A stretch of DNA of 48,319 bases. Origin: Chara braunii. Its lineage: Eukaryota; Streptophyta; Charophyceae; Charales; Characeae. The notes under the pieces were generated by a model. The model had not been told where the DNA came from and did not search any database. It saw only the letters and a program-made list of their open reading frames with translations. How positions within the stretch are numbered: position 1 is the stretch's first letter; every line of letters starts with the position of its first letter. The translations under genes were made by a program, and so were the position numbers. Below, piece by piece: positions 1 through 10,390 of this stretch. The DNA lies in NCBI GenBank assembly GCA_003427395.1, contig BFEA01000046.1:3971125-4019443 (forward strand), given 5' to 3'.

Positions 1-2317
1 GGTAAGGAGCGCGCTGCACCATGGGCTTCAGCGAAGAGAGACAGAGAAAGAAGAGAGACTGAGTCCGAGAGAGTAAGAGAGAGAGAGAGGGTGAGGGACA
101 GAGAGAGAAGAAGGACAAAGACCGACTGANAGAGGGAGACTGAGTGTGAGTAGAGAGGCACAGGGCGTNTGTACGTGTGTACCGGTGAGAGAATCCGGAG
201 GCGCTTAGTCTTCTCAAAGGGGAAGTGACCACNGNCAATCCCGTAAAATAGTGAACTTTCTATATGGTAAGNACGNCCCTTCATTTGCGGTGGCAAACAT
301 CCCAACNTCANTCGCGTTTGAATTCTGCTAGCCGCTTTCCTGTACAGCCCGGTTGGGAGTACAGGCGAGGAGATCTGTGACATGGGAAGATAGACACAGG
401 CAGGGGAGACAGGGGACAAGCATGAAAGGNATACCCCGTCCGCACTTGTGAGCGGNCGGGGAGAACAGTACAGGCGGGTGGCACTGAGNGTGCGAGGTAT
501 TCACGNCGTATTACTTTCGATTGGTGGAGAGATGCGGTTCTGAGGGCTCTTGACGAGGGAGACGGGAGTTAAGAGCANCGAACAGCGAAGCGAAGGACGA
601 AATGCCCCAGGGGTGCCCTNCCATCGTCNNCACTCGGGCGCNGGGGAAGACCCTNAGGAGCGTCCAGCATGGTATCTTTGGCCGTTTCGACCAGCACTTG
701 AATGTAACGATGCGTGACCGCGCACCTGATGCTCCATAAACTCTAGCCGCTTGGACTGTGCAGCTACAGTGGGTCAGAGGGTTGAACNGGTTGATGGTAC
801 ATGAGCGCTGAGGAAGCGATCATCGACGGTGCTGACAGTTGAATCTATGCTACTAGGGGAAGTTGTCATTATCGCACAGTCGAGCTTTCCCAATGGTAGG
901 GGAAGAGTGAAGCCTGCANGTAAGCTTGAATTGAGTTCATATTTGTGAAATTATGGTGAAGTTTACCGAAACTTAATTCTCCGTTCGAGGTGAGTAGAAC
1001 CGCGCCCCAAAGAGAGAGAGCGAGATTNAGATTGGGGGAAAGCCTCATACANCGGGAGAGAAAGGGAGAGANGGGNAAAGAGAGAAAGAGAGGGTGACGG
1101 AGAGAGAGGCGTGTTGAGATCAGAGAAGTTGTGCGGGAAGATAGAGCCAGTCAGGAAANCAAGAGAGGGACTGAATTCTCGACTTTTGTCAAACCNTGCT
1201 TCTAANCATGTACGTGTCCAAGTACATTCAGGTTCGAACTGGCCAGACGATTCGATGATCCAGTTAAGATCNCTGTCGGGATCTCTTATTCTCACAGGTG
1301 AGCGATCCATTTACTCCCGTTATCAGNGGCAACAGTCTTGCNAGTGGGAAGGCCAATCTATTAACGATGTTGGGGGTATCAACCAATNCGCTTGAAACAA
1401 AAATCANTTATTTATGCTGCAGCNGGTATCATCTATTAATCGTCCCCGTTTTCCCCGNTGTGGGTGAGATCGGACGCTCGTACTAAAGTGAGGGCCAGAC
1501 GCACCCCTTTGTTGGCGTGATCAGCCATTAATGAGGGAACCAAATGTAACCGTCGTTCANGATAACAGCAACTCTCGAGCGAGATGTGTCCGCCCCTGAA
1601 ATGACCAGTCACTTANATGGATGTGACAAACGNCCATTCTCACTGTTGACGGGGCATGCAAGTTTGCGATTAAGCAGTTGCACAATGAGCAAGGGCCCCC
1701 TCCNTAAAGNAACATTACTAGAAATTTGAATTGTATCTTTCTGCTCGGCTGGCATTTGATTGACTGGTTCCCGCTCAGAAAAGGCAGATTCTTCAGGGCT
1801 GTNATTGGCTGGCCCTTTGACTGAACGGTAATTTTTCCTGAAACCCATTGAGTCGGGCCTTGCTTTATTCCGCTGCAACTCTCGGTNATCAAAGTGAGCA
1901 GGGACTCGTTTTTACTTACTGTTGCTCTTGCAGACCTCAATNAGCAGGGATTCCTTTGCACTTGCTGTTATTCTTGCAGATCTCAATGAACAAGGACTCA
2001 TTTTTCAATTGNTGTTGCTTTGCTAATCACAATGAANAGGGGCCGGANTTTAACCGCAGCTGTATTTGTTGATCGTNGTAAATANAGTCTTGTATTGGNG
2101 CATGGGTTGTATTGACGATCGTTCAGAATCGAACTTCNTCCAGGCACACACAAACCNCCCCCGCTGGTGACCTTGAGAGACATCGAGACAGGACAATACC
2201 AAGTCTGCTCCCTGCTGGTTGCTGAGGACCTCGGAAGCGGGCGCGGCGAGTGACAGGCGTCGTTGCCCTTGGCTTCAGCGAACTGCAGATGACCCCTCCC
2301 CAGGTTTCCCACACACC
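1..2317. other. N-rich low-complexity flank, no gene
   Basis: Dozens of single N bases are scattered through 1-2160; only one further N occurs later in the window. GA-rich runs lie near 38-130 and 1008-1110. I find no reading frame with a recognisable domain on either strand; the short open frames are interrupted or low-complexity. Similarity to copy R begins at about 2318, so this block is the left flank of the retroelement. The Ns suggest low-quality consensus sequence. Confidence 0.6.
1851..2055. repeat. 46-bp imperfect tandem array
   Basis: A motif resembling AGCAGGGA recurs at 1897, 1943, 1989 and 2035, exactly 46 bp apart. It is embedded in longer similar text (CTTGCAGA followed by CTCAAT, then TTGCTGTT). 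About four diverged copies are visible. It lies only in the N-rich flank and has no counterpart in the retroelement copies. Confidence 0.6.
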
Positions 2318-3099
2318 GGGATGTGATGATGAGAAAGTATCTGGCAGCAGAGAAAATGGCAACGGAGGCCGATTTAGCGGCAGTCCAGAGGAAGAACTTT
2401 GCAACTTACAATGACTTCCTACGAGAGTTTACTTTGGTAGCTCTAAGAATCCCTGGGGTTACGGACCGAATAATGAGTAAGTACTTCCTCAGACAGTTCT
2501 CCGAGTTCAACAAGGACAAGATCCTGTCGGCTTACCAACAAACGAGCAAATTTGTAAACACTAGGGATGTTGATTTCAGTACGGTAACGGATCTGGCCGA
2601 AAAGATGGTAGTGACTGAGACATTGGCTTTGCTTAAGGAAGGTGAGGTCATAGACTTGACCGGTAGAACAGGCGACAAGGTAAAAAAGGGGATTGAAAGT
2701 CTACATGAGCGGGTGCACGGGGTCGACAATAAAATTGAAAGGATGGAGGGCGCGCTACTGGTTATGCAGGCGCAAGTATCCTCGCCCGCCCTCCCTCCCC
2801 AGGAAGCTGTGGTTCCGCCAGGTGTAGCCAACCAGGGATTCGGGCGGAGAGATCCTGCTAACGAGCAATGCAAGTTCTGCACCGCGATGGGACATTATGT
2901 GCGCGCCTGTCCAAAGCTCAACCATGATATCTTAAAAAACAGATGCACTAGGTTATTAAAGGGAGAGATATTCGGACCACATGGAGAGCGGGTGAATTGG
3001 GACTCATCAGGGGGAATGCGACGAGCCGTTATCATGCTCAACGGATTAGAGATAACGACCGTAGAAGCTGAGCCGGTGGTCGATATCATTTGGGATTAA
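2318..3099 (+). CDS. Gag fragment: capsid C-terminal part and zinc knuckle
   Basis: This frame matches the second half of the gag region of copy R. It begins mid-capsid (MMRKYLA..., with no natural start; the first ATGs are internal) and runs about 258 codons. A single CCHC zinc knuckle is visible at 2869-2910 in the form C-x2-C-x4-H-x4-C, the nucleic-acid-binding motif of nucleocapsid. Upstream are a predicted helical segment and a long polar linker. Gag normally forms the cytoplasmic particle that packages element RNA. The N-terminal half is missing because copy L starts here. A stop at 3097-3099 separates gag from pol. Confidence 0.75.
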
Positions 3100-4149
3100 C
3101 TGCGGGGCCGCGGGCCGCAGGTCAACTTTATTTTGGAAAACGATGGACGTGATAGGGTGAACGCAACCACTTGACTGGGAACACTCGGGAGAAGGATTAA
3201 CCGTGATACCATTATCGAGGAGGTCGCTGGAAGCTTCGAACCCCAGGCAGAGCCTGAGGCCGAGGAACCAGAGAAAGTCTATGGGAAGCCTAGGGAAGAG
3301 GAGCCTGCGGACAAGGTTACCGCCACTGAGAAGAAGTTTCGGTATGAAATCCCGATCTTAACCTTGCCTGAGCTCGACGGCACCATTAGCAAGTTACTAG
3401 GAACCATGGTGTCGGTGTCTTTTCAGACCATGCTGCAAGCTAGCCATAAGTTGCTAAAAGGGCTCAGACAACTGTTGACTCGGAGGCGAGTAGAAATAGG
3501 CGACAACCCCGAATTACCAGAAGGGGAGAGGGAGGAGGAAGCTCTGCAAGAAGTGGCTAACCTTCAGAGGAGTCATGGGGACTTGGAGGATCTCGAAAAA
3601 GTTTTTGCAGACATTCGTTTGAGCTTGCCCGACCGAGAGGGCGGCGAAGTCATGAGGTTATCACTCGGGACAAAGCTTAGTTTTCATGCACTGCCCGTAG
3701 GGAAGCTGAAAATTAAGATCCGGACTCATCGTACCGACGCGTTAGTAGACGGGGGAGTAGAAATCACTCTCATAAGAAGAGATTTCGCAACGATCACGGG
3801 ATGTACAGTAAACAAGGAAGTAACATGGAGCATCCGGGGAGCTGGCAGGGAAATCCCGTTCGCTGGGTACGTCACGAAGTGCGCTGTAAAAGCAGGAGTC
3901 AGGGAATCGATCTGGTCGTTTCAGCGGATGACCGTAATGGAGGAAATGGACCACGACATAATCCTCGGGAGACCGTGGTGCACGAACGTGGAGATGATAG
4001 GCATGCACTTGCACGACAGCTCATACATGGTAGACATAGAGGATCCAGTGACCGGCCGGGGAAAGCTCCTTCGACTCCTTGGAATAGGAGGGGACCCCCC
4101 GAAGGGGAAATTGGCAACATGGTCGCTGTCATTCGAGGATAGCACGTGA
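3100..4149 (+). pseudogene. Retropepsin-like aspartic protease region of pol
   Basis: The frame downstream of gag encodes an acidic linker, then a retropepsin fold. The active-site loop at about 3742-3765 reads LVDGG followed by VEITLI, and the C-terminal flap partner reads DIILGRPW near 3958-3975. The protease would cut the Gag-Pol polyprotein. The catalytic Asp (codon 3748-3750) is present, but the usual D-S/T-G triplet is D-G-G; copy R shares this. Stops at 3172-3174 and 4147-4149 are CGA in copy R, so they are C-to-T changes specific to this copy. The longest open stretch is 3364-4149. Confidence 0.75.
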
Positions 4150-4658
4150 AAAGGGGCTTTCGCACGGATGGAGGGTATGAGAGAAAGGGTAGAAATCATG
4201 ATTGAGGAAACATTCAACAAGAAGGAGTGGATCAAGATGAGCCTGTCCCAGAAGAAGAGGAGGCAGGAGGACGAAGTCCTATATGTTATAGTAGCAGAAA
4301 AGAAGTCAGGGGTCGAAATTGGTCCTAGCCTGCCCAAACGGAAAGAAGTACGCATAAACGTGTCAGAAGTCGCACTCGAGATCCCCGATCTGTTATAACT
4401 CATCAAGGCCCTCAGATACCACAAGGTAGGAGTGGACTGAGCAGCCTTGGTCAAGTTCGAAGGAAAGGTGCAAAAGGGTTATTGCCTGAATGGGAAACTA
4501 GTTAGTATTCAACCACGAGTCGTAGAGGTGACGAGGGCGATTCCGACTGTTCATTTTTTAGGAGAAAGATCCCAGAAGGAAGTGTTCGAAAGTACAAGCC
4601 GGTAGGGAAGAAAGCAAAACCCGTCTCAGTCCTGCTAGAGACATCAAAGGAAGAGGCT
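4150..4658 (+). pseudogene. Protease-RT linker of pol, broken
   Basis: This segment continues the pol polyprotein between protease and RT. It is lysine- and glutamate-rich in its first part (4168-4398) and aligns with copy R around 39040-39670. It contains several stops (for example near 4398 and 4438) and a frameshift near 4590, after which the frame that enters RT takes over. No catalytic motif is expected here. It serves as evidence that protease and RT were once one polyprotein. Confidence 0.6.
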
Positions 4659-5720
4659 ATGGAGAAGGAGGAAGAGGTCCTTCGAGTGATCCGAGAAAGA
4701 AGGGCGACGGAGGGACATCGGATACCAGATGAGGTAGCTGACACAATAAAGATAGGGATAGACGGGTTCTTAACGGAAGAAGAAACCCGCCTGATCAAAA
4801 GGACGTGCCAGGAGTTTCACCTGACATTTGCCTTTAGTGATCACCAGAAGGGGCGACTAGATGCGAAGCTGATCCCTCCGGTCAGAATCCACACGGTAGA
4901 ACATGAGTGCTGGAATGACAAGGGGCCGTCCTATGAATTTGGGATAGCAGGAGAAGTGACGGACCTCCTCCAAGCAAAAATGAACTCCTTCGTTGCGGAA
5001 CCTACGGCGTCGTCATACGCAAACCGGTGGTTCGTCTTTCGAAAGCCTAACAAGACAGTAAGGTGAATTCAACACCTGCAGAAGTTGAATGCGGTAACCA
5101 TCCGGGATGCTGACTCGCTACCTCAGGCTGACTTATTAGTAGAATCGCACGCCGGTCGGAGCATTTACTTCCTGATAGATTTGTACTCAGTGTACGACCA
5201 GCTTCCGTTGGATGTTCGTGACAGGCCGTACACCACTATGCACACCCCCGTAGGCCAGCTACAGATGCAAGTGACCCCTATGGGACTCACAAACGCGGTG
5301 GCTGAAGCGCAAAGCATGATGCTCGTTGTGGCCGGGGACATATTCCCAGAAAAAATGTGAGCCTTACATCGATGACAATCCGATAAAAGGCGCGCAGGAA
5401 AAGGACGAGACGGAAGTCCAGCCAGGGATCCGAAGTTTTATGTGGGACCACCTGCAGGACATCAAGGATTTTTTCCGCCGGTTCCTAGTATACAACATTA
5501 CGGTCAGTGGACCAAAGAGTATCCTAGCAGTACCAGAGGTAACTATACTAGGATTTCGTTGCGGTGTTTACGGCAGGAAGCCAGATCCGGCCAAAACCAG
5601 CAAGATATCACAGTGAACGACACCACTGCACACGAGGACGGAGGTAAGGGCATTCCTAGGTGTAGTCGGCTTTTGGAGAATCTTCATTAAGAACTTTGCC
5701 AAGATTGCTGAGCCCATCCG
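4659..5720 (+). pseudogene. Reverse transcriptase domain of pol (decayed)
   Basis: Recognisable Ty3-type RT blocks appear in order: an N-terminal block ending NRWFVFRKPNKT, LIDLYSVYDQ (copy R: LIDLNSGYDQ), then TPMGLTNAV, the catalytic YIDD box at 5365-5376, and a connection containing TILGFRCG. RT copies element RNA into DNA in the cytoplasmic particle. The motif usually written F-G-L-x-N-A-P reads M-G-L-T-N-A-V. Breaks include a stop at 5064, a stop or frameshift around 5358, and a TGA at 5614-5616 where copy R has TGG. It is clearly non-functional as it stands but easily assigned. Confidence 0.85.
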
Positions 5721-5724
5721 GGCT

Positions 5725-7107
5725 GTGATCAGGGAAGAAGGAACCATGGATTGGACGGAGGAGCGAGAAGGAGCTGTCCAAAAGCTCAAGGACATATTGA
5801 CATCTGAGACAGTCGCCCTGTCCGCACTTTGTTTTAATGATGAAGTAGGACGACCCTTCATCCTAGAGACGGATGGAGGACCTTTGGTCATAGGAGGCGT
5901 GTTGATTCAAAGGGATGAAGGAGGAAAACAAAGGTCAATTAGGCTCGAGAGTAGAACCTTGAACGCCGCAGAGCAGCGGTACTCGCAGTTCAAGAAGGAG
6001 GTCACAGCTATCTTGCACTATCTTAAGACATTTCAGGCCTACCTATTTGGGAGACGGTTCATCCTTAAGATCGATCCGACGAATGTTGCAGAGGCCTTAA
6101 AGAACTACAGGCCTATAGATTCAACGGTGGGGAGATGGGTAGGATTTATCTGGCAGTTCGATTACAAAATCGAACGGATTGCGGGAATTAGAAACAAGGC
6201 CGATGGGTTGAGCCGGTTCTGCATCACTCCCGAAGGGGTGGAGGATGCAGAGCCCATAGATGCATTCCTCGAATACGAAGGAGGAACCCTTGCGGTAGAT
6301 AACGAAATGATGAGCGAAGAGTGCACATCGGGAGAACTATTGATCCAGACTTTGGAGAAGGGGGCACCTGCCGTAGTAGCAGAACTTAGAGAAGGACCAG
6401 TCACCACTCGAGGACGCAGAGAAGAAAATGACTCATGCGGAGCGATAGTAGTACCGAAAGAGGAACTAATAGCAATGGCGGTGGAGGGAAGCCGGAAAGC
6501 AGTGATGAGCTTAGTGAAATCCTGGGAAAGGAAAGAGTCGCAATGGGTGGTAAACCAAATGCAAGAAGGAAAGGATAGGGGTCAGGAAGGGGAGGAGTTT
6601 TTCTATGTCCAATCATACGAAGAGCTCTCTCGGGAGATCGGGTTGTTGCTGGTGGGAAACAAACAACCTACGAAAGTCAGTATTAAAGCAAGAGAAGAAG
6701 CCGAAAGGTACGTCCTAAGGGGCGGTCATTTGTTCCGAAGGGAAAAAGGTGCTATGCCCAGAAGGATTGTGTGCGGAAGATCTAGGCAAGTAGACGTTAT
6801 CCAGGCAATGCACGACGGGATAGCTGGAGGACATCGGTCGTCCAAAGGAACGCTTGCAAAGATAACGTCACTCTATTATTGGCCAGGCATGGAAGGCATG
6901 GTCGCCATATACTGCCAGACTTGCCTTATTTGCCAAGAACGAAGCTCGGTGCGGGTCTTCGAGCCGCTTAGGCCAACGCGGGTGCTAGAACCAGGACATC
7001 TGGTTCACCTCGACCTTGCGGTCATGCCTGTATTAACGGACGGATACAGGTATATCCTGGATGCACGGGATAACTTGAGTGGGTTCGTGGAAGCGGTCGC
7101 TCTCTAG
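5725..7107 (+). CDS. RNase H, connection and integrase zinc-binding/core start (open 460 codons)
   Basis: This is the longest open stretch of copy L. The first part is an RNase H domain: LETDGG (codon GAT 5872-5874), then the AEQRYSQFKKE helix carrying the catalytic glutamate, and FILKIDPTN. A lysine/glutamate-rich spacer follows. Next comes the HHCC zinc-binding domain of integrase (HDGIAGGH ... CQTCLIC, about 6811-6930) and the first catalytic Asp in HLDLAVMP (7011-7013). The TAG at 7105-7107 is AAG in copy R. RNase H degrades the RNA template; integrase inserts the cDNA. RNase H preceding integrase is the Ty3/Gypsy order. Confidence 0.85.
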   Translation: MIREEGTMDWTEEREGAVQKLKDILTSETVALSALCFNDEVGRPFILETDGGPLVIGGVLIQRDEGGKQRSIRLESRTLNAAEQRYSQFKKEVTAILHYLKTFQAYLFGRRFILKIDPTNVAEALKNYRPIDSTVGRWVGFIWQFDYKIERIAGIRNKADGLSRFCITPEGVEDAEPIDAFLEYEGGTLAVDNEMMSEECTSGELLIQTLEKGAPAVVAELREGPVTTRGRREENDSCGAIVVPKEELIAMAVEGSRKAVMSLVKSWERKESQWVVNQMQEGKDRGQEGEEFFYVQSYEELSREIGLLLVGNKQPTKVSIKAREEAERYVLRGGHLFRREKGAMPRRIVCGRSRQVDVIQAMHDGIAGGHRSSKGTLAKITSLYYWPGMEGMVAIYCQTCLICQERSSVRVFEPLRPTRVLEPGHLVHLDLAVMPVLTDGYRYILDARDNLSGFVEAVAL

Positions 7108-7926
7108 AAAAAGATAGGGAGGAGTGTGACGGACTGGATAGAAAACTTCTACTTGAGGCATCCGTTCATCAGGAGGTTTATAGCAGATAATGAGACGGAG
7201 TTTGTGAACCAAGAAGTATTGGGGATGCTTAAGAGACTCTGCGTACCGATCAAACTCATCGAGCCGTATCACCCTGAGGCCAATGCACCGGTGGAAAGGG
7301 GGCACCCAACCTTGAAGAACACGATTGCGAAGCTTGCAGCGGACCGTCTGGGGAACTGGCCTAGGTATCTTAAGCAGCCTGTCTTTGTGGAGAATATGAC
7401 CCCTAAAAGGACAACATGATGTATCCCCGCGGAACTTTGGTACGGAAGAGAGATCGACTTTCCTGTGGAAGCCTTGGTACCTACCTGGAATAGGTTAGAT
7501 GATGATCCGCAAATGGCCACTGAAGAGTTAATCGAGGCAAGATGTCAACAGATCCTTAAGAACGAGGAGGTCATGGAAGACATCGCCAACCGGGTACTAG
7601 ACAACAGAATGAGGGACAAAGCAAGGTGGGACCAGGTTAAGAATGTCAGAAAGGAGCCACTTCAAGTGGGAGAGATGGTATTACTAAGGAACTCGGCACT
7701 AGAAAGCACTTGGTCGGGACAACTGAGAAGAAGGTTCAAAGGCCCCTACCGGGTCGCCAAGTGGGTGGGACTGAACACCTTCGAACTGGAAGATTTGGAT
7801 GAAACTGGATTGAAAGGGCCCTTCTCGGGGCAACGATTGGTCAGGTTTCTAAGTCGGGACCCGGTGGAACAATGGCTTCAGGAGGCCGAAGATAAGGAAA
7901 CTGAGGGACCACAAGCTAAGGACTGA
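7108..7926 (+). pseudogene. Integrase catalytic core end and GPY/F C-terminal domain
   Basis: This continues integrase after the stop at 7107. The second catalytic Asp lies in IADNETEF (7186-7188) and the Glu in PVERGH (7294-7296), with exactly 35 residues between them, a DD35E signature. A TGA near 7416 (GGA in copy R) breaks the frame. The final part (7465-7926, open 153 codons) carries a GPY/F module (RRRFKGPYRV) and ends in an acidic tail. I see no chromodomain after it, so this is not an obvious chromovirus-type integrase. Confidence 0.8.
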
Positions 7927-8408
7927 CCACAACCTTGCCCACACTATGGTTTGTCTCTGACCATGTCCATGGGACTGTCATTTTTGGGGGACTGGGGCAA
8001 TGGCTTGGAGTGACTGAGATTGAAAGGCAGCATGACTTGGGGTTTTGCGATATCTGGCTTGTGCGACGACGGGAAGGGTTGTTGGGGCATTGTACCATAG
8101 TTTTTGACGGGGAAAAAAATGAGATCTTCACAAATGACGCATTTGCATAAGGGAGGGAAATGTATAAAAGGGGTCATGATGCGAAGGATACTGGGAGCAT
8201 TTTATGGAAAGGAGAGCTGTCTACCGGACTGGAGGGAATGTGTGTATGCGGGGCATTGCGGATGTTGTTTTGTTATACAGGACTTAGGAGAAAAACGAGA
8301 GAAGACGAAAATGGAATTCGGCAACGAGAACAGCAGCGGGACGATCAACAGGCCACCGGAGGGGAGGGAGCATGACCAAGCCAAGGGAGGAGGGCGGCGA
8401 AGAGAAAG
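7927..8408 (+). other. Pol-ORFZ interval with a small conserved open frame
   Basis: No known domain. A 71-codon frame (7935-8150) beginning MPTLWFVSDH is open in copy L, but the corresponding stretch of copy R (about 35694-35904, minus strand) has stops and frameshifts. A later part (about 8160-8408) runs into ORFZ in copy R, where the ORFZ frame opens at 35597. It may be a short accessory frame or the decayed start of ORFZ. Confidence 0.35.
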
Positions 8409-9201
8409 TTGTACATAGGACTCATGGGAGGGTCAGTGGTAGGCAGGGGTGGAAGGAAATGCTTGTGTAGGAAACCCTCACCCCTCCGCAAGGGGGAAGG
8501 TATAGAAATCTCGTCTGACAGTGAGGGAGAGAAGGAAAAGGCAGAAGTGGAAGAAGGAGGCAATGCAGATATGAGAAATAAGGTTCAAGTCTCTGACGAG
8601 GGAGGAACCAACAGGGGAAAACGACGTGAGACTTGGCATGGGGAAAGCGAGGGGGGACACGACATGCGCGACGAACATAAGGAGGGTGAGGAGAGAAGGG
8701 AAAGCCCGCTTGAAGGACGAAGCGGCGACAGTTGTGAGGGGTATGGGACAAGAACGGAGATCTCTTACACATACGGTCCAAAGAACCTAACGGGAGGATA
8801 TAGCTCCATACGGACGGAGGACGAGGAGGACGAGGAGGAAGATATGCAAGAAATCACAGAAATCAGTAGCGGGGATGAGAGGGATGAAATTTCGGTCTCC
8901 GGAGCACCAGCCGCGCGAAGAAGTCTTCAGGTGGGAGGATGAGTTTAGACTAACGTCCAGTCATTGGTTTGAGCAATGGCTCGGCGTAGTCAAGCATGAA
9001 TGGATCATCAAGACCCGGGAACTCGCAAGGGCAGGGGTGTAAGCCACACCGCTGGATTTTTTTAACGAGGCAGAATTATGGAAAATTGTAAGGATGAGGA
9101 GATAAATTGAGACCTTCGGCCTGGACGTTAGAGAACCGGCTGAGGAACAGGGTGAACGAGGGGCCGAGTGCGTTGAGACGCAGGACAGCAATAGACCTTA
9201 G
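8409..9201 (+). pseudogene. ORFZ: acidic 3' open frame of unknown function
   Basis: The frame is on the same strand as pol and downstream of it, and is present in both copies. It opens with a basic, glycine-rich stretch (VGRGGRKCLCRKPSP), then a long Glu/Lys/Asp/Ser-rich region including a run of acidic residues near 8815-8845. It ends with an aromatic segment (FRWEDEF ... SHWFEQW) and a charged tail ending at the stop 9199-9201. The frame is continuous to 8942, shifts near 8900-8940, and has stops at about 9040 and 9100 that are sense codons in the copy-R tail. Acidic, low-complexity content suggests a disordered or DNA-mimicking protein, but I recognise no family. Confidence 0.5.
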
Positions 9202-9911
9202 ATGTTGATTGAGTAATGGGCAAGAATCCTGTTTTTTTTTTTTTCTTTTTACAAGAACATTGGAGCAGAATGTGTATAATATGAGTAAACTTGCAGAGGA
9301 TGAGTGATGAAAGGGCCAGCAAAGACTGTGTCATGATAAGTTAGAAGATAGCGTATTAAGGCTACTTTTGGATGAGCTACCTTCGAAAGTGGGTACACAA
9401 GACAAGGACATGGGGCACGGGATGAGACCAGTTGGGAAGGGTGTAATGTGCAATTGGGATGGAATGAGGATTGTGCCTTTCGAGGAAAGAAATTTTGAGT
9501 ATGGATTGACGAGCAAAGCAAGATGTTGAATGTTGGTCGAGTACAAGAGAGGTTAGGGAACCTATGGGTTAAGGGGCGTGAAGAACACTCCTTCCCTAGG
9601 AGCCTAATCCGACTGAGTTATGAATGAGTCTGAGAATAGCCAAAATCTGGATGATCAGAAAAAGTGAAAATGGAAGGGGCGCCCCTGTCTTTTGCTATGT
9701 CGAACGGTCGGGTGGGCTAGTGCTGCTTGGGGTCGCGAGCCCCAACTCGAGTACTAGACGCTAAGTCAGATGTGCGCATGGATAGTGCATTACTGTGAGA
9801 AATGGAAGAAAGGGAACAACACGCAACAAACTGAGATGAGATGGCCACCTTCTAACCTCCAAGACAGAAATGAGATCCGTAACCTCGAGGCCCACCCCCT
9901 CGGGCACTAAT

Positions 9912-10110
9912 TTTGAGAATGGAAATGGATGGCCCTAACCAGGCTGTTCGATTGAGAATGGAAAAGAATGACCCTAACCAGGCTGTTCGACTTGAGAATG
10001 GAAAAGAATGACCCTAACCAGGCTGTTCGACTTGAGAATGGAAAAGAACAGCCCTAACCAGACTGTTCGACTTGAGAATGGATAAGAACGACCCTAACCA
10101 GGTTGTTCGG
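9912..10110. repeat. 40-bp tandem array, 5 copies
   Basis: A unit containing TGAGAATGG, CCCTAACCAGG and CTGTTCGA recurs with the shared CTGTTCG element near 9943, 9983, 10023, 10063 and 10103, a strict 40-bp period. The equivalent array in the other element copy (27305-27550) has six units, so copy number has changed since the copies diverged. Confidence 0.85.
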
Positions 10111-10218
10111 GAATGGCCCCTGACAAGGATCATTCCTTTTGAAATAGGCACTGGGGTCCCCTGCATATTTGATTGAGAAAGGTTGATTGAGAATGTGCTA
10201 GAATGAGTAATAAGAGAT

Positions 10219-10390
10219 GGAAAAGGCCGGTGGGACAGTCATTGAAATAGCCAATGGATGGATGGAAGACATGGAAAAGGTCGGTGAGACGGTCATTGAA
10301 ATAGCCAATGAGATGGACGAAAGAGGTGGAAAAGGCCGGTGGGACGATCGCTGAAATAGCCAAGGGGGCGGAAGAAAGATGTGAATGAGA
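10219..10390. repeat. 54-55-bp tandem array, 3 copies
   Basis: GGAAAAGG followed by CGGTG and a segment containing CATTGAAATAGCC starts at 10219, 10273 and 10328. The same three-unit array lies at about 27652-27800 in the other copy. Confidence 0.75.

Noticed and set aside
7465-7926. Chromodomain at the integrase C-terminus
   Set aside because: After the GPY/F module only a short acidic tail follows; no aromatic-cage pattern is visible in either copy.
9249-9546. Minus-strand frames present in both copies (also 26631-26970)
   Set aside because: Their conservation is no higher than that of the surrounding non-coding DNA, there is no recognisable domain, and lengths differ between copies.
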